64,000 bases of DNA from Sphingosinicella sp. BN140058. Its GTDB lineage: Bacteria > Pseudomonadota > Alphaproteobacteria > Sphingomonadales > Sphingomonadaceae. The DNA lies in the NCBI RefSeq assembly GCF_004135585.1, contig NZ_CP035501.1, positions 471,001-535,000 of the forward strand, in the 5' to 3' direction. Below the pieces are notes generated by a model. The model was not told where the DNA came from. It ran no database searches and was given only the letters and a program-made list of their open reading frames with translations. This document shows positions 10,254-21,059 of this stretch, piece by piece (the first letter of the stretch is position 1; each line of letters starts with the position of its first letter). A program made the translations under genes and the position numbers.

Positions 10254-11462
10254 CTTCGATGCTTATGGACATCCTGCAGCGCCGTAGCTCGAGCTGGTGT
10301 CCAATCCTCATTCCGGTCTAGACAATCCTAGCGCGGTAAGCCCCGACCGATCGCTTGCTCCGCGAGCCTCTCTTCTTCGGCCGCATCGATACCGCCGCAC
10401 CACCTCTTCGTCTTTGCTGTGGCCACTCGCCGACCTCATGCTCTCGGTCCGCTTTTGAGGCTTGGCCGTGCCGCATCGCAATTCTCCCAAGGCCGGCCGC
10501 CGCATTTCAAGAGTCCCGCTCCGTCATACTGGTGGCGAAACGATCGGCCTCGACGCTTAGCAGCCAAGTGGCGGCCCTCTCCCCGTGTCGCTGATCGTCC
10601 GACAGGCGCGGCACGAGGAGCATCAGCGCGAACCGGAAGCAAGACCTGGTTGCTCGCTATGCAGACGATCAGGCGGCTAAAGAACGTCGGACTTCTCGGG
10701 CCAACCTTTTGAGCTAGAGCCGTTCACGAGCCGGCGCGATCCAGGCCAGAGTCACGCCATAGCCGATGCGCAGCGCGGCGTAGGCGAGCGGTTCGCCCGC
10801 CGCGATGACGGCCGGAAGCCCAGCCATCCCTCAGCCTTCCACATGCGGATGCAGCAAATCGGCATGGCCGATCCGGTGCCGATATTCCGTTAAGACGGTG
10901 GGCAGGCGCCCTGCTGCGTGTTGGGATCGGAACGAAGACGGCGAACGCCTCGGCCAAGGAGAAGGAAGGGACCACTGGTCGGGCAACCCGGATCAGGACT
11001 GTGGCTCGACAGGCCCGGTTCGCTTCACGCCTGGACGGCCCCTGTAATCCTCCCTTGCAGACGCCGCAGCCGCTCTCCCTCCAGCCCCGGTATCCCAGCG
11101 GCGATCGACGGACAAGTTCCTCGACATCGCCCAACTTACGTGCCTCGTCTCATCGAGACGTGACCCACAATACACTGACATGGAGCACCGGCCCGGCCGC
11201 AGGCGCCCTCTAGATGGGCTCGGCATCACGCCGGGAGGCGCAATATATCAGCCCGGCCGCTTTGTCCCGGCTTTGGCGGCAGCTCTCCAGCAAGCAACAC
11301 CGCGATCTTCTGCGTGAGGGAGGCACGGGCCGTGCGGCATTGGCTGGTCGCATGGGCCTCACGCTGGCGAGCTGAACTCCCCCCTTTCTCGGACAGCTGC
11401 CGATTGGTCGCTCGCGCGGCCGTTACCCGGTTGCGCGCGGAGCAGGCTCCGCGCATCTTCCT
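10252..11462. other. long stretch without a convincing gene at the left end of the island
   Basis: About 1.2 kb with no frame that I can support as a gene. Open frames exist on both strands, but they have atypical composition, no convincing start sites and no recognisable domains. One short minus-strand frame (about 10828 to 10720, MAGLPAVIAAGEPLAYAA then LRIGYGVTLAWIAPARERL) vaguely resembles the start of a small membrane protein of the DoxX kind, but it is too short to call. Given its position directly after the tRNA, where an integrase gene would be expected, the stretch may hold degraded recombinase or other mobile-element remnants. I could not recognise any. Confidence 0.5.
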
Positions 11463-12446
11463 TCAGGGCCTTTCGTTGGGAAACAGAAGCAGCCAGTCGG
11501 CTTCGGCCTGGATACGGGCGAAGAATCCCCAGCTGTCGACGCTGATCGAACGCAGAAGCCAGGGCTTTGCTTTCTCCGGCTCGCCCCGCAGAATGTAGTA
11601 ATTTGCCATGCTGTACGCCGTCGATGCAGCAACACCATCAGCCGTGGCAAATGCGCGCCCGCCATCCTTATCGCTGAAGAAGCTGTTCGGATCACGATGG
11701 CCCTTGAACAACTGGATGCCGTCGAAATACGTGTCGGACCCTCCCGCCGGATGCACCTCGAACAATGTCAGGTCGTAACTGTCGAGGAGTGCCTGCGCTT
11801 CGCGCATCCGCCCACCTCGCGCAAGCGAAAGATATTCCCAGTAGGTGTTGGCGGTACGCGCCTCCATGTCCTTGGTGAACATCGCGGCCTCCGCCGACTT
11901 GGCAAACCATCTTGCCGCATTGTCGTAGTCGTGCCTTGCGAAGTACGCACCGCCGAGATGGTAGTAGAGATAGTATTGGACCACGTCCGGATCACCGGGG
12001 AAATAGTCGGGTCCTGGTTTCTCGCGCTCCAGCGGCTTGCCTTCGTATAGCGCGGCCGCCTTGAGACCGACCTCGATCGACTTGTCGAACTCACGCAGCG
12101 AAAAGTGGCGGTGCGCACGGTGGCGAAGAAGCTTCGGAGAATTGGGGAATCTCGCCAAGGCCCGATCGTAGACGGCGGCGGACTCCTTGCTATACCCCTG
12201 GTAGAACAGAATCCGGCCGTACCAGGTAGCAGTATCCACCGTCATGTTTTTCTCGAAATCTGCCTTCGCATCGGCTGCGGCGCGCTCGAGCAGAGCAACC
12301 GAAGCGACGCCGACGTTTCGGGTTGGCTGGGTGATCATCGGCTTGCCGAGCAATGAGGTGCCCTGCAGGCTGCCCTGCGCCGCGGCGGGGCTAGCGCACA
12401 ATAAGAGGGTGACCCCGATCCAGCTTTTCGTCGTGCGGCTCAGCAA
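11463..12446 (-). CDS. exported tetratricopeptide-repeat protein (island, left)
   Basis: A 327-residue protein with a signal peptide (MLSRTTKSWIGVTLLLCASP then AAAQ, cleavage near residue 24) and TPR-like helical repeats. An example is WYGRILFYQGYSKESAAVYD followed by RALARFPNSPKLLRHRAHRH, and later YLYYHLGGAYFARHDYDNAA. It is related to the TPR protein at 19953-20900. They share the WYGR-L-Y-G block, the RFPNS-KL-R-RA block and a YW-YL-LA segment. TPR domains mediate protein contacts; its partner may be another exported island product. It is the last gene of the minus-strand run after the amidohydrolase and dehydrogenase, about 30 bp downstream of the dehydrogenase. Specific function unknown. 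Confidence 0.75.
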   Translation of the reverse strand: MLSRTTKSWIGVTLLLCASPAAAQGSLQGTSLLGKPMITQPTRNVGVASVALLERAAADAKADFEKNMTVDTATWYGRILFYQGYSKESAAVYDRALARFPNSPKLLRHRAHRHFSLREFDKSIEVGLKAAALYEGKPLEREKPGPDYFPGDPDVVQYYLYYHLGGAYFARHDYDNAARWFAKSAEAAMFTKDMEARTANTYWEYLSLARGGRMREAQALLDSYDLTLFEVHPAGGSDTYFDGIQLFKGHRDPNSFFSDKDGGRAFATADGVAASTAYSMANYYILRGEPEKAKPWLLRSISVDSWGFFARIQAEADWLLLFPNERP

Positions 12447-12476
12447 TTCCTCATCCTCCTGTTGGCTTGTGTCGTT

Positions 12477-14009
12477 TCAAGCGTCGATGTCGAAGCGCAC
12501 GCCCTGCGCGAGCGGCAGGGACGTCGAGCGGTTTACCGTCGTTGTCATGCGACGCATGTAATTCTTCCAGCTGTCACTGCCGGAGACCCGACCGCCGCCG
12601 GTCACCTTCTCGCCGCCGAATGCGCCGCCGATCTCCGCGCCACTGGTGCCGATGTTGACATTGGCGATGCCGCAATCGCTCCCCTGCACCGACTGAAAAC
12701 GCTCTGCCTCCCGGACATCGTTGGTGAAGATGCTCGAAGAGAGGCCCTGCTCCACGGCATTCTGGAGGGCAATCGCCTCGTCGAAGTCCCTATAGGACAA
12801 CACATAGAGGATCGGCGCGAAGGTCTCCTCCCCGACGATCTCCGATTGTGAAGGCATTTCGACAATGGCTGGGCGGACGTAATAGCCGCCGTCCAGACCG
12901 GAGACTGCGATCCGCTCGCCGCCATGAATATTCCCGCCTTGCGCCTTCGCACGATCAAGGGCCGTTTGCATCCTTTCGAATGCGGTCCGATCGATCAGCG
13001 GCCCCACCAGCACGCCGTCGGTCAGAGGATCTCCGATCCTGAGAGTGCGGTAGGCCGCCTTCAGCCGGGCGAGGAAGCCACCAATGATGCTTTCGTGCAC
13101 GATCAGCCGGCGCAAAGTGGTGCAACGCTGCCCCGCGGTGCCCGTGGCCGCGAACACGACGCCCCTCAGGGCAAGATCCAGGTCAGCGCTCGGCGCGACG
13201 ATCGTCGCGTTGTTGCCGCCGAGCTCAAGGATGGAACGACCGAAGCGGCCCGCGACTCGAAGGCTGACGTCTCGGCCCATTGCGACGCTGCCGGTGGCGC
13301 TGACGATCGCTACATCATGGTGATCTGCCAGGGCCCGGCCGCACTCCCGTCCGCCGAGCACCACCTGGACGAGGTGGTCGGGGGCAGGGTCGAACGCGGC
13401 CGCGAGCTGGGAAAGGAGGCCGGCCATTGCCAGAGCGATCAGCGGTGTCTTCTCGGATGGTTTCCAGATCGCGCTATCGCCGCAGACGAGCGCAACGGTG
13501 GTGCCCCACGCCCAAACCGCGGCCGGGAAGTTGAAGGCGGAGATCAGTCCGAGCACGCCCATCGGATGCCAATATTCGGTGAGGCGATGCTCCGGGCGTT
13601 CCGACGCGATGGTCACGCCGAAGAGCTGCCTCGAAAGCCCTACGGCATATTCGCAGATGTCGATGACCTCCTGGATCTCGCCCCGCGCTTCCGACAGGAT
13701 CTTGCCGTTCTCGCAAGCGAGCAAACGGGCGAGGTCCTCTTTGTGTAGGCGGACGACATCGCCAAACCGACGAACGAGTTCGCCCCGGACCGGCGCGGGC
13801 ACGACTTTCCAGACCTCGAAGGCTGCGCGCGCGCGCTGAACCGCTGGATCGATCTCGCTCGGGTCCTGGGCGCAAAGCGACGCCAGGCTGCTGCCGTCGA
13901 TCGGCGACAGAATCTCGAGCCCCACCCCGAGATAAGGCCGGAGGGGTAATCCGAGACGGGAAAAGCAGTCCCGTACGGCAGCATCGAGCGGTTCGGACCC
14001 AGTTCCCAT
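12477..14009 (-). CDS. ALDH7-type aldehyde dehydrogenase (AmaB/antiquitin-like)
   Basis: NAD(P)-dependent oxidation of an aldehyde to an acid in the cytosol. The 510-residue sequence has the ALDH7 hallmark FNFPAAVWAWGTTVALVCGD followed by WKPSEKTPL. The general base is Glu262 in LELGGNN and the catalytic nucleophile is Cys296 in GTAGQRCTTLRR. The C-terminus (SGSDSWKNYMRRMTTTVN then SLPLAQGVRFDID) is close to AmaB, the piperideine-6-carboxylate / alpha-aminoadipate semialdehyde dehydrogenase of lysine breakdown. The substrate is therefore probably a lysine-derived or similar semialdehyde, but this is inference. I chose the ATG at 14009, which has GAGAG upstream. An in-frame GTG at 14042 would overlap the upstream stop as GTGA and is the alternative start. 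Confidence 0.92.
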   Translation of the reverse strand: MGTGSEPLDAAVRDCFSRLGLPLRPYLGVGLEILSPIDGSSLASLCAQDPSEIDPAVQRARAAFEVWKVVPAPVRGELVRRFGDVVRLHKEDLARLLACENGKILSEARGEIQEVIDICEYAVGLSRQLFGVTIASERPEHRLTEYWHPMGVLGLISAFNFPAAVWAWGTTVALVCGDSAIWKPSEKTPLIALAMAGLLSQLAAAFDPAPDHLVQVVLGGRECGRALADHHDVAIVSATGSVAMGRDVSLRVAGRFGRSILELGGNNATIVAPSADLDLALRGVVFAATGTAGQRCTTLRRLIVHESIIGGFLARLKAAYRTLRIGDPLTDGVLVGPLIDRTAFERMQTALDRAKAQGGNIHGGERIAVSGLDGGYYVRPAIVEMPSQSEIVGEETFAPILYVLSYRDFDEAIALQNAVEQGLSSSIFTNDVREAERFQSVQGSDCGIANVNIGTSGAEIGGAFGGEKVTGGGRVSGSDSWKNYMRRMTTTVNRSTSLPLAQGVRFDIDA

Positions 14010-14038
14010 GTATCTCTCAGGCTCGAGGTTGATTTGGT

Positions 14039-15397
14039 TCACGGCTTGGCCGGCGAAGCTGGCGACAGCCTGACCACCTCACCATCCTTGATCACAGCGG
14101 CGACGCGTTCCAGCACGGTCACATCCGCGAGCGGGTCGCCGTCGACCGCAATGAGATCGGCCAGTTTGCCCACCTCGATCGAGCCGATTGCCTCCGATTG
14201 GCCCAGGAGATCAGCCGCCAACACGGTGGCTGCCCGGATCGCTTCGACGGGGGCCATCGGCCCCTGCTCGACCATGTGACGGAATTGCCGCGCATTCTTG
14301 CCGTGTTCGGATACGCCGGCATCGGTGCCGAACGCGACCTTGAGCTTGTATCTTTGCGCGAGCCGTATGTTCTCACCCTGATGGCGACGGGCTTCCGCGA
14401 TTTTCGCGCGAACGGCGGGCGTGAAGCGGCTCGTGTCCGCCTCGGTCTCAGCCTGGAGCAGGCCGAGCGTGGGTACCAGCCACGTGCCTCGTGCCGCCAT
14501 CTCCCGGGCAATCTCCTCATCCAGGAAGGTGCCGTGCTCGATGGAGTCGACACCAGCGCGGACCGAAGCGGCCACGCCGTCGCGGCCATGGGCATGGGCA
14601 GCGACCTTCAGGCCCAGCGCATGCGCCGTGGTCACGATCGAGACCAGTTCCTCGTCCGTGAGGTGCTGCTCAAGCCCGCGTGCCTGCTGCGACATAATCC
14701 CGCCAGTCGCCGCAACCTTGATGAGGTTGGCGCCATATTTCGCAGCTTCGCGAACCCTTAGTGCGCATTCGACCGGTCCCGTGCAGGCGCCGGTATAGTC
14801 GTACGGAAACAAGGCTTCTGTCGTCCTGCGATTGAGGCCCGACATGTCGCCATGGCCGCCGACGATCGACAGGGAGGTTCCGGAAAGGAAGATCCGCGGG
14901 CCAGCAAGGTCACCCTCGTTGATGGCGTCGCGCAACGCATGGATCGCGTTGCCATCCGAGCCGACATCACGGACCGTCGTAAAACCGGCGTCGAGCGTCC
15001 TTCTCGCATTGGCAAAGGCGAACAGTGCCACATCCTCGGGCGTGTCGATCGCTGCCGACCATAGCTTGGTTTCCGGGCCGAAGCTGAAGTGGACGTGCAT
15101 GTCGATAAGGCCGGGCAGCACCGTCCGGCTCTTCAGGTCGACGATCGAGGCGTCGTTGATCTGCACGTATCCAGGTACGATTTCGGCAATCCGACGGTCG
15201 CGGACGATGATGGTGGACGGACCGAGCAGGCGCTCGCCCGGAATCGCGACCACGGTACCGGCATGGATCGCAAGCGTGGGCGGCGCCGGAGGCGCCATGG
15301 CGACCGCATTGCCGTTCGCGCCAACGAGCAGTGCAGCGACGAGCGCTGCACCGTAGCGCCGCCCACGTACTCCGCCTGACCGGCTGGCCGTCATCAT
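14039..15397 (-). CDS. exported metal-dependent amidohydrolase (imidazolonepropionase/prolidase-like, COG1228)
   Basis: A 452-residue amidohydrolase-superfamily enzyme with an N-terminal signal sequence (RRYGAALVAALLVGANGNAV). Metal-site motifs are all present: MHVHF (HxH), LIKVAATGG (bridging lysine region), AAHAHGRDG, SIEHGTF and FGTDAGV (catalytic Asp). Characterised COG1228 relatives such as Caulobacter Cc2672 and the Sgx enzymes hydrolyse Xaa-Pro or Xaa-Lys/Arg dipeptides or acylated amino acids, so a peptide or amide is the likely substrate. The start at 15397 has GGGGAG six bases upstream; an in-frame start 66 bases earlier would bury the signal peptide. It precedes the aldehyde dehydrogenase, probably in one transcript, and is divergent from the TonB receptor. 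Confidence 0.88.
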   Translation of the reverse strand: MMTASRSGGVRGRRYGAALVAALLVGANGNAVAMAPPAPPTLAIHAGTVVAIPGERLLGPSTIIVRDRRIAEIVPGYVQINDASIVDLKSRTVLPGLIDMHVHFSFGPETKLWSAAIDTPEDVALFAFANARRTLDAGFTTVRDVGSDGNAIHALRDAINEGDLAGPRIFLSGTSLSIVGGHGDMSGLNRRTTEALFPYDYTGACTGPVECALRVREAAKYGANLIKVAATGGIMSQQARGLEQHLTDEELVSIVTTAHALGLKVAAHAHGRDGVAASVRAGVDSIEHGTFLDEEIAREMAARGTWLVPTLGLLQAETEADTSRFTPAVRAKIAEARRHQGENIRLAQRYKLKVAFGTDAGVSEHGKNARQFRHMVEQGPMAPVEAIRAATVLAADLLGQSEAIGSIEVGKLADLIAVDGDPLADVTVLERVAAVIKDGEVVRLSPASPAKP

Positions 15398-15546
15398 CGC
15401 GAACTCCCCGCCCCGGGCTCCATGCCACACTTCGACTGCTACAATTTTTTTGTCACTTGGCAAGATTTTTTATGATAGGAAAATTCTAGAGATGTGACGA
15501 TGAGTTGGAAACCCGCTTCAATGCTCGGGTAATCAGGGAGGGAAAA
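15398..15546. promoter_or_regulatory. divergent AT-rich promoter region between amidohydrolase and TonB receptor genes
   Basis: The 149-bp space is strikingly AT-rich between about 15440 and 15490. In the plus direction TTGTCA (15450-15455) and TATGAT (15471-15476) form a possible -35/-10 pair with a short 15-base spacer. A good ribosome site (GGGAGGGAAAA) precedes the GTG at 15547. Shared regulation of the two divergent transcripts is likely. I do not find an obvious copy of the inverted repeat seen at 18843-18882, though TTTTTTATGATAGG is loosely similar to one arm. Confidence 0.4.
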
Positions 15547-18027
<2,481 letters not shown>

Positions 18028-18195
18028 TCCGAATCGAGCGCAACCGAGCCGGGGTTCCGGTGGGCAGCATCGAAGCGGCATCACTGTCATTTCGGTGCGC
18101 CCATCGGAATTTCCCGATTGATAGACTATATCGCGATCACCCGGATTGCTCCGGATCGATGCCGCACCTTCGCTTAGAGTGAGGATTCATATTCT

Positions 18196-18819
18196 ATGTC
18201 GCCCACGAGTGAAGACAAGCTCGACGTCCTGAGCTCTGTACGCACGCAGAAGCGGCCGCGGAGCGAAGGCTTCCACCTCGGAGAACGATTGCGCCATTTA
18301 CGCCGCGAGCGCGGCATGACGCTGGAGGACGTCGGTCGCAGGACGGGGCTTGCCGCCTCAACTCTCTCGAAGATCGAGAACGATCAGATGTCTCCGACGT
18401 TCGATGTCGTGCAGAAGCTGGCGGTCGGCCTCGACATCGATATCACCGAGTTGTTCGCGTCCAACTCCGGACAGGACGCAGCCGGCCGCCGAAGCGTGAC
18501 GCTGAGCGGTACCGGTCGCCTCATGGAGACGGAGGTGTATCGCCATCGTCTCATCGCGGCGGAACTGAAGAACAAGAAGATCCTGCCGTTCGTGACCACC
18601 ATCAAGGCCCGTAGTGCGGAGGACTTCAAGACATGGTCACAGCATAGCGGCGAGGAATTCCTCTACGTGCTCAAGGGGGAAATCTGCTTCCAGACCGAGC
18701 ATTACGAACCGGCCATCCTCGGAGTCGGTGACAGCATCTACATCAACAGCAACATGGAACATGCCTGTTACTCCACCAGCGAGGAAGACGCGGTGGTGCT
18801 GTGGGTCAATACGGCATGA
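18196..18819 (+). CDS. XRE family transcriptional regulator with C-terminal cupin domain
   Basis: A 207-residue regulator. The helix-turn-helix is at about residues 28-82 (GERLRHLRRERGMTLEDVGR then RTGLAASTLSKIENDQMSPT). A cupin ligand-binding domain occupies roughly residues 130-205 (HSGEEFLYVLKGEICFQTEH, GVGDSIYINSNMEHACYS). This architecture matches PuuR-like repressors, which sense amines, amino acids or their breakdown intermediates. It lies between the TonB receptor and the dipeptidase homologue in the same orientation. It is the obvious regulator for the island, with a candidate operator at 18843-18882. Its ligand is unknown. Confidence 0.9.
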   Translation: MSPTSEDKLDVLSSVRTQKRPRSEGFHLGERLRHLRRERGMTLEDVGRRTGLAASTLSKIENDQMSPTFDVVQKLAVGLDIDITELFASNSGQDAAGRRSVTLSGTGRLMETEVYRHRLIAAELKNKKILPFVTTIKARSAEDFKTWSQHSGEEFLYVLKGEICFQTEHYEPAILGVGDSIYINSNMEHACYSTSEEDAVVLWVNTA

Positions 18820-18842
18820 TGCGCTAAACTCATCTTGCCCGG

Positions 18843-18882
18843 CGTTTTCGTATAGGCTAATAATTTTTCCGATACGAAAACG
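18843..18882. promoter_or_regulatory. 11-bp perfect inverted repeat, candidate operator of the XRE-cupin regulator
   Basis: CGTTTTCGTAT at 18843-18853 is exactly mirrored by ATACGAAAACG at 18872-18882, with an 18-base AT-rich spacer containing TAATAATTTTT. It sits 12 bp before the dipeptidase ATG and just after the regulator stop codon. Its position and symmetry suit an operator bound by a dimer of the neighbouring regulator. It could also act as a transcript hairpin, but it lacks the GC-rich stem and following T-run of an intrinsic terminator. Confidence 0.55.
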
Positions 18883-18894
18883 AGGGACAAGCGC

Positions 18895-19956
18895 ATGAAT
18901 CGACGTCAGTTCATCCTATCCAGCGCTGCCCTCTCGTCCTTGGCTGCGCTGCCTCCGGCGAGAGCGGCGCAACGTACGCGACCCCTGACATTCGACGCCA
19001 TGGGCGAGGTCCGCCTGGACTATGACGCGGCGCTGATCCGGGACATGCACGCGAGCGGCCTCGATGCAATCACGGTGACCTTGTGCGACCCGAAGTCGTA
19101 TGAAGGACGTGCTTACGACGAAGCGGTACAAGCCGTGCTCGACCATGATGCGCACATCTCGGCGCACCCAGACCTCTTCCTCAAGGCGACGCGCACGAGC
19201 GACCTAGACGAGGCCAAGAGGAGCGGCAGGATCGCCATCTTCTATCTGTTCCAGAATAGCACGCAATTCGGCCGCGACCTCGACAATGTCGATCTGTTTT
19301 ACAAACTCGGCGTGCGATCCGCCCAGATCACCTACAACGAGCAGAATTGGGCGGGCTCCGGGTGTAAGGAGCTCGGCGCCAACGGACTAACCCTGTTCGG
19401 TCGCGAGCTTGTTGATCGGATGAATGCCCGGCGAATGCTGATCGACCTTTCGCATGCCAACATGCAAACCATGGCGGACACGGTCGCCGCGTCCAAAACG
19501 CCGGTCATCGTTTCGCACACGGCCTGCATGGCGGTGCACCGTAACGTCCGCAACACGACGGATGCAAACCTGCGACTGCTTGCAGAACGTGGCGGGGTGG
19601 TCGGCCTCTGCCAAATGCGGCCGTTCCTGACGGCCAAGCGCACCGATGCCTTGCCGGATTATTTTCGTCACATCGATCATGCGGTGAAGGTGGCCGGTGC
19701 AGATCATGTTGCGATCGGAAGCGACCGCGACCATCGCGTCGTCGAAATGACGGACGCGTACGTCGCCGAACTCAAGCGAGAGGAAGGGGCCAACTTCCAC
19801 GAGGAGGACTGGCCGCTCTTCATCAACGAACTGAACGGGCCGCGTCGAATGGAGGTGGTCTGGGACGGCGTACGCAAGCTCGGCTATCCGGAAACCGTCG
19901 TCGAAAAGATTATGGGCGCTAATGTTCGGCGGATCTATCAGGAGGTGATCGGATGA
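18895..19956 (+). CDS. Tat-exported M19 membrane dipeptidase homologue with altered metal site
   Basis: A 353-residue protein of the renal-dipeptidase (M19) family. The N-terminus NRRQFILSS followed by a hydrophobic stretch and ARAA is a twin-arginine-like signal. Retained family features are DLSHAN (His187), VSHTA (His208), RNVRNTTD, and DHVAIGSD (Asp277). The N-terminal HxD metal pair of typical M19 enzymes appears replaced (DAMGE at residues 34-38). The bridging Glu region reads FYLFQNST, with Gln at residue 120. It may be a divergent subfamily with changed metal use or a non-peptidase activity. Its stop overlaps the ATG of the next TPR gene (ATGA), implying coupled translation. GAGGGA precedes the start. 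Confidence 0.82.
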   Translation: MNRRQFILSSAALSSLAALPPARAAQRTRPLTFDAMGEVRLDYDAALIRDMHASGLDAITVTLCDPKSYEGRAYDEAVQAVLDHDAHISAHPDLFLKATRTSDLDEAKRSGRIAIFYLFQNSTQFGRDLDNVDLFYKLGVRSAQITYNEQNWAGSGCKELGANGLTLFGRELVDRMNARRMLIDLSHANMQTMADTVAASKTPVIVSHTACMAVHRNVRNTTDANLRLLAERGGVVGLCQMRPFLTAKRTDALPDYFRHIDHAVKVAGADHVAIGSDRDHRVVEMTDAYVAELKREEGANFHEEDWPLFINELNGPRRMEVVWDGVRKLGYPETVVEKIMGANVRRIYQEVIG

Positions 19957-20900
19957 ACAGGGTTTTGCATCATGCCAGTTTCGGCGCCACCCTGGCGCTG
20001 ATGATTGCGGCCCTTCCCGTGCGGGCGTCGGATCACGGGAGCGTTTCGAAAGCGCCGGATTGCAGCGAGAGCCTGATCGGCACCCCACTGGCAGTGCCGA
20101 GCTACTCCCCGGATACGCAAAGGCGGCTCGACCAGGATATCGCTATTGCGAAGGCGGCCCTTGAGATTGCACCGGACCGGGAAGACACGCACATCTGGTA
20201 TGGCCGTCGACTCGATTATGCCGGCCGCATCTGCGATGCGGTCCACGCCTTCAGCGACGGATTGAAGCGCTTTCCGAACAGCTACAAGCTTTACCGATTT
20301 AGAGCTCGCGACCTGACCCGCGCTCGCCGTTTCGAGGACGCGCTGCTCGACTACGAGCGCGCGCTCGCGCTTATGGGCGATACGCCTGACAGTTTCGAGC
20401 CGGACGGGATTCCTAATCCACTTGGCCTTACGATCAGCACCTATCGCGGGAACATCGTTTACTACCACGCCCAGACCAGCTTCGCGACGGGTGACTACGA
20501 GACTGTTGTCGCGGGCATGTCGAAGTCCGTTGAGTTCGCTGCGGACTTCGCCCGCGACGACATGCGAGTGCCTGCTGCCTATTGGACCTACCTGGCACTT
20601 CGTAAGATGGGCCAGCACGACAAAGCGCGTGCCGCCATCGCCGCTATCGAGCCCGATTTGAAGCTGATCGAGAACTTCACCTACCACCAAGCCGTCCAGA
20701 TCATGCAGGGGCGACTGGATCCCACCGTCCTTTCCGGCAATCCAGACAGTACCCTCAAGTTCGCGATCGCGATGGAGAAGCGGTTCGCGGGCGACGAAGC
20801 CGGCGCAAAAGCATTGCTGACGGAGATCGTGCGGGAGAACCCGCAGGGACATTGGCCCGCCGAAGCGGAGCTTGCTCGCCCCGACCGCGCCCCTTCCTAG
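19953..20900 (+). CDS. exported tetratricopeptide-repeat protein (island, right)
   Basis: A 315-residue protein with a signal peptide (MNRVLHHASFGATLALMIAA then LPVRA) and TPR-like repeats. Examples are IWYGRRLDYAGRICDAVHAF, LKRFPNSYKLYRFRARDLTR and RRFEDALLDYERALALMG. It is clearly related to the island's left-end TPR protein at 11463-12446, with the same order of blocks. It overlaps the dipeptidase stop codon, so the two are translationally coupled and likely act in the same compartment. It is the last intact gene before the displaced tRNA fragment. No enzymatic motif is visible. Confidence 0.75.
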   Translation: MNRVLHHASFGATLALMIAALPVRASDHGSVSKAPDCSESLIGTPLAVPSYSPDTQRRLDQDIAIAKAALEIAPDREDTHIWYGRRLDYAGRICDAVHAFSDGLKRFPNSYKLYRFRARDLTRARRFEDALLDYERALALMGDTPDSFEPDGIPNPLGLTISTYRGNIVYYHAQTSFATGDYETVVAGMSKSVEFAADFARDDMRVPAAYWTYLALRKMGQHDKARAAIAAIEPDLKLIENFTYHQAVQIMQGRLDPTVLSGNPDSTLKFAIAMEKRFAGDEAGAKALLTEIVRENPQGHWPAEAELARPDRAPS

Positions 20901-20964
20901 CCGACGACCTGCCTTCCAGGCATGTTGGCGCTCACGTGCTCGGTAGGATTAAGGAACCATTCCA

Positions 20965-21017
20965 CAGAGGACGCCAAATCCTTGCACGCCGGTTCGATTC
21001 CGGCTCCGGCCTCCACT
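20965..21017 (+). repeat. displaced tRNA-Cys 3' fragment (candidate attR)
   Basis: Matches tRNA-Cys positions 10201-10253 at 50 of 53 bases. The anticodon region is changed (GACGCC for GACTGC) and one acceptor base is altered (CTCCGGCC for CTCGGGCC), so it can no longer be part of a functional tRNA with the island's 5' half. No 5' half of a tRNA lies upstream. It marks the right end of the island. Confidence 0.8.
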
Positions 21018-21059
21018 TCCATACTGAGTGGGTATGAGACGGCCAGAACCCGCACCCGC

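Noticed and set aside
10724..11134. 136-codon minus-strand frame in the empty left end of the island
   Set aside because: Composition is not gene-like, there is no ribosome site and no recognisable domain. Kept only as part of the gene-free stretch.
20965..21017. A second functional tRNA-Cys
   Set aside because: Only the 3' half is present, the anticodon triplet is altered and no 5' half lies upstream.
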